DNA from: a bacterium
GTDB taxonomy: Bacteria > Spirochaetota > Spirochaetia > JABEVK01
Direction: 5' to 3'
Length of the DNA stretch: 64,000 nt
NCBI GenBank assembly: GCA_021781625.1
Contig: JAJXWL010000001.1
Span: forward strand, 1 to 64,000
This document shows positions 61,049-64,000 of this stretch, piece after piece (position 1 is the first letter of the stretch; each line of letters starts with the position of its first letter). The position numbers and the translations under genes are program-made. The notes beneath the pieces are model-generated. The model saw nothing but the letters and a program-made list of their open reading frames with translations. It ran no database searches and was not told where the DNA came from.

Positions 61049-62746
61049 TTAAAACCTTCCCGAGCGCCAAATTGAGATCAACAAGGCAAAACCCAAAATT
61101 CCACTACCTAGCAAACCTAAGATGGATAAGACGGGAATGCCGTTCCATAACGGAGGAATGTGTGATTGAAACGTCAAAGCTGACGCCAGGATCACTCCGG
61201 TGACGATAAGAGCAAACGAAAGTCGATTGGAGATTCGATCGGCTTTGTGAAGGATATTTTCTAAATCCGCATGATCCCATTCCAGCTGAACTTTTCCTTT
61301 TTTCCAATGCTGTAAGGTTTCCTGCAAATCTTCGGGCAGACTTCCTAGAAAAGAAACATAGTCCCCTAAGCTATCAACGGCTCCTTTGAAGAGATTTTGT
61401 GGCTCAAATTTTTCCGCAAAGACTTTTCGTACAAAGGGTTCTAATTGATCCAAAAGCTGAAAATCGGGGTTAAGCTGTCGGCCAAAGCCCTCGATGGTTA
61501 CCAAGGACTTCATCAAAAGGTACATACCCGGAGGCAAAACTAAGCGAAATTTGAGCAAAATCGCCACTACCCGTTGAAGAAAATCTTTTAAATCGACTTC
61601 TTTAAGCGGCAAATGCGCATAGGTTTCGAGCAAGATAAAGATTTCTTCTTCGAGTTTTTGGGGTTGGTCCAGTAACGGTTTCCCCGCCAATTTCAAAAGA
61701 GCCCGCGTGAGCAACGTGGGATCATTCACCGCGAGAGCAGCCAACATCTCGGCCAGATATTCCCGGTGCTTCGAGAACAGGATTCCCATCATGCCGAAGT
61801 CTAAAAAGACAATGCGTCCGTCGGGAAGAATCCTGAGATTGCCAACGTGTGGGTCTGCGTGAAAAAAGCCATGCACAAAAACCTGGGTTAATAAGAGTTC
61901 TACGCCCTTTTTGGCTACGTCATGGCGTTTGAGGCCCGCCTTATCATAACCCTCCCAATCTAAAGGATGGATTCCTTGCACAAAATCCATCACCAAAAGA
62001 CGGCGACGCGAGAGCTCACTCACGACACGAGGAACAAAAATATCGGAATGATCTTGAAAGTTGGCCGCAAATTTTCCCTGGTAGAGGGCTTCATTCCGCA
62101 GGTCTGTTTCTTTTAGCATAGTCCGCGAAAACTCTTCGAGGATGGCTTTGGCATCAAGAACATCCCCACGAAAAATCAGATTTTCTAGCCAGCTACCTAA
62201 ATGGGTGAGGATTTCCAAATCTAAGCCCACTAACTCTTCTACACCTGGGCGCAAAACCTTGACGGCCACTTTTTTTCCGTTAAACAAGGTAGCGGCGTGT
62301 ACTTGGGCCACGCTGGCACTGGCCACGGGTTCTTTTTGAAAATCTCGAAAGAAACTTTCTAAGGGGCCCTCTAACTCGGTTTCAATGGTGGCCTTAACCG
62401 CCTCAAAGGGAAAGGGAGGAACGGAATCCTGAAGCTTTTTCAACTCGGTCAGCAAATCTTCTGGAATTAAATCGGGGCGGTTCGAAAAAATTTGTCCCAT
62501 CTTAATGAAAGTGGGGCCCAGATCTTCGAGGAGCAACCGAACGCGATTCCATCGTCCCGGTTGACCGGCTGAAGACATCTCGGGGGCTGAAGAAAGAGTC
62601 ACAGAAGCATTGGCATTTTTATGCCGTTGAGGTGTTTCGAGCAGATAACCAAAGCCGTGGCGCGCTAAGGTTTTTAGGATCTGCCTCGTACGCACCCTAA
62701 GTTTGGCGTGACGAGAAACCGGACGCTCTGAAGAGGAAGCTGTCAT
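61049..62746 (-). CDS. ABC1/UbiB-family atypical kinase
   Basis: 565 residues. Motifs: GPTFIKMGQIFSNRPDLIP, the KxGQ motif of the family; ASVAQVHAATLFNGKKVAVKVLRPGVEE; FFHADPHVGNLRILPDGRIVFLDFGMMG (catalytic and DFG-like). Two membrane helices at the C-terminus (SFALIVTGVILASALTF and LSILGLLGSGILGFALLISIW). UbiB proteins support isoprenoid quinone synthesis or lipid transport; a quinone role is not shown here. Confidence 0.92.
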   Translation of the reverse strand: MTASSSERPVSRHAKLRVRTRQILKTLARHGFGYLLETPQRHKNANASVTLSSAPEMSSAGQPGRWNRVRLLLEDLGPTFIKMGQIFSNRPDLIPEDLLTELKKLQDSVPPFPFEAVKATIETELEGPLESFFRDFQKEPVASASVAQVHAATLFNGKKVAVKVLRPGVEELVGLDLEILTHLGSWLENLIFRGDVLDAKAILEEFSRTMLKETDLRNEALYQGKFAANFQDHSDIFVPRVVSELSRRRLLVMDFVQGIHPLDWEGYDKAGLKRHDVAKKGVELLLTQVFVHGFFHADPHVGNLRILPDGRIVFLDFGMMGILFSKHREYLAEMLAALAVNDPTLLTRALLKLAGKPLLDQPQKLEEEIFILLETYAHLPLKEVDLKDFLQRVVAILLKFRLVLPPGMYLLMKSLVTIEGFGRQLNPDFQLLDQLEPFVRKVFAEKFEPQNLFKGAVDSLGDYVSFLGSLPEDLQETLQHWKKGKVQLEWDHADLENILHKADRISNRLSFALIVTGVILASALTFQSHIPPLWNGIPVLSILGLLGSGILGFALLISIWRSGRF

Positions 62747-62824
62747 ACCTCTAAAGTAACCGAGAACTGGGGTTCGTGCCAGTGAATGGTTGCCAAAAAC
62801 CTCGGAATCGTAGATAGTGTGACC

Positions 62825-63184
62825 ATGGTTAGCCTTGAGAGTCCCTGGGAATATCTCAATTTTATCCGTTCACCACACCCGTCTGTTTTGATTTTTCTTA
62901 CCAACTGGTGTGGCGATTGCCTGTATTTGACACAATACTTTCCTACGGTTGAGAAGAGATTTCAAGACTCAGTGAATTTTGCCTCGCTTGATGCAGAGGC
63001 TTTTCCCCATCAAGTTCAACTGCATCATGTGGTGGGGGTCCCCAGTCTGATTCTTTTTCAAGAATCACAGGAAATTTTTCGGTTTGTTACGACCCGGCGA
63101 AAAACCGCTCCCGAAGTGGTAGATTTTTTAGAAAAAGGCTTACAGCTCATAGCTCACAGGAGGAATTATGGGAATTCAGTTTAA
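62825..63184 (+). CDS. Thioredoxin-like protein
   Basis: 119 residues from ATG 62825 (an ATG at 62786 is possible). Thioredoxin fold with active site NWCGDCLYL (C-G-D-C) and the cis-Pro site GVPSLILF. CGDC resembles the bacillithiol/monothiol type YtpP-like proteins; reductase partner unknown. It overlaps the pgi start by 17 nt, so both are on one transcript. Confidence 0.85.
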   Translation: MVSLESPWEYLNFIRSPHPSVLIFLTNWCGDCLYLTQYFPTVEKRFQDSVNFASLDAEAFPHQVQLHHVVGVPSLILFQESQEIFRFVTTRRKTAPEVVDFLEKGLQLIAHRRNYGNSV

Positions 63185-64000
63185 AAATCTTGATCAGAGC
63201 AAATCAGGAAAAAAACTTCTGAAAGGCGCCAAAAGTGCCGAGCTGAAGACACTCCTGACCGAAGACCGCATTAGGGACTACCAGATTGCCGGACCTGCGG
63301 GCTGGAGATTCTCGTATGCCGCTCGACCGGTAGATCCCCAAGCTGTACAGCTGTTGGTGGATTTGGCCGCAGAACAGGATCTTGCGGCAAAGTACCGAGA
63401 ACTTCTTAACGGTGCTGTGATGAATACCGGCGAAGATCGATTAGTGCTGCATCATTTGACCCGAGGTCAAGTCGATGGACCAGTTCGCAAAGAGGGAAAA
63501 GACCTCGGGGCCTTCTACCGCTCTCAGCTTGAAAAAATCCGGACATTTACCGAACAGGTTCACCAAGGAACTCTCAAGGGTTCCACCGAAAAGGCGTTTA
63601 CCTCGGTGGTACAAATCGGTATCGGGGGTTCGGATCTGGGACCGCGGGCTATGTTCTTAGCTCTGGAAAACGCCGTTTCAGGGAAGAAATACCTGGACGC
63701 TCACTTCATCTCGAATGTTGATCCGGATGACGCCGCGGCAGTCGTTGCTTCCCTGAGGCTCGAAACGACACTTTTTATCCTAGTGTCAAAATCGGGAACC
63801 ACCCAAGAGACTCTGGCAAACGAAAATTTTGTTCGTGAAAAGTTGCAAAAGGCAGGTCTGAATCCTGACCGGCACATGGTTGCCGTCACCAGCGAAACGA
63901 GTCCCTTAGCAAAAAGCTCACGGTATTTGGCCAGCTTCTTTATCGATGATTATATTGGCGGCCGCTATTCCTCAACCTCGGCTGTAGGGGCCACGATTTT
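63168..64000 (+). CDS. pgi: Glucose-6-phosphate isomerase (partial, 3' end outside window)
   Basis: 277 codons are present. Strong ribosome site AGGAGGAATT before ATG 63168. GIGGSDLGPRAMFLAL, SKSGTTQETLANE and the YIGGRYSSTSAVGA strand identify Pgi (SIS domains). Interconverts glucose 6-phosphate and fructose 6-phosphate. It is on the same transcript as the thioredoxin-like gene. The active-site Glu/His lie beyond the window end. Confidence 0.97.
   Translation, partial: MGIQFKNLDQSKSGKKLLKGAKSAELKTLLTEDRIRDYQIAGPAGWRFSYAARPVDPQAVQLLVDLAAEQDLAAKYRELLNGAVMNTGEDRLVLHHLTRGQVDGPVRKEGKDLGAFYRSQLEKIRTFTEQVHQGTLKGSTEKAFTSVVQIGIGGSDLGPRAMFLALENAVSGKKYLDAHFISNVDPDDAAAVVASLRLETTLFILVSKSGTTQETLANENFVREKLQKAGLNPDRHMVAVTSETSPLAKSSRYLASFFIDDYIGGRYSSTSAVGATI

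Overview
The window looks like chromosomal DNA of a spirochaete of the Treponema/Spirochaeta type. Pointers are a UPF0164 (FadL-like) outer-membrane protein, a TlyC-type CBS protein, many signal-peptide TPR proteins, a DUF342/FapA protein, a SpoIIE phosphatase with a very large sensor half, and uvrA directly followed by an LptD/OstA-like gene (an order I recall from Treponema pallidum, not checked). The genome position is ordinary housekeeping DNA with one accessory island. No rRNA, CRISPR array, insertion sequence or prophage was seen; the only tRNA is tRNA-Cys(GCA).

Layout. 1-159: 3' end of a class II aminoacyl-tRNA synthetase, probably hisS. 156-2582 (-): DtxR-type regulator, an SDR that has lost its catalytic motif, and an HpcH/HpaI-type aldolase. 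2668-5355 (+): promoter, TPP riboswitch, then thiW-ecfA-ecfT, an ECF transporter for a thiamine precursor. 5336-8594 (-): sugar ABC transporter (binding lipoprotein plus two permeases, no ATPase). 8702-8773: tRNA-Cys. 9016-11070 (-): secreted GH13 amylase. 11087-15170 (-): accessory island that reads as a RiPP-like locus: consensus promoter, ArsM-like methyltransferase, a 35-residue Cys-containing peptide gene, terminator hairpin, radical SAM/SPASM enzyme, thioredoxin-thioredoxin reductase fusion and a DUF1847 protein. 15197-26112 (-): trpS, DUF192 lipoprotein, small envelope proteins, a 1514-residue SpoIIE phosphatase receptor and a 991-residue repeat protein. 26171-30895: UPF0164 porin-like protein, a TIR-like/ankyrin protein, a membrane TPR protein, a Nudix hydrolase and an excisionase-HTH/PTS-EIIA regulator. 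31008-56710 (-): a long run with degP, map, nusB, parvulin, secG, tpiA, pgk, gap, TPR proteins, tlyC, ybeY, phoH, lptD-like, uvrA, mutS2, rsgA and murI. 56775-64000: zwf-opcA, fapA-like, ferredoxin, UbiB kinase, thioredoxin-like protein and the start of pgi.

How the genes work together. Central carbon genes (gap, pgk, tpiA, zwf, opcA, pgi) plus the sugar transporter and amylase indicate a saccharolytic, glycolysis-driven cell. The island at 11-15 kb is the best candidate for an undescribed system: a small peptide with Cys22, Cys23 and Cys33 lies in one transcription unit with a peptide-maturase-type radical SAM enzyme, a dedicated thiol-reducing flavoprotein and a methyltransferase that keeps the cysteines used by arsenite methyltransferases. 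A thiol-rich, possibly metalloid-linked modified peptide is the working inference; nothing in the sequence alone proves the product.
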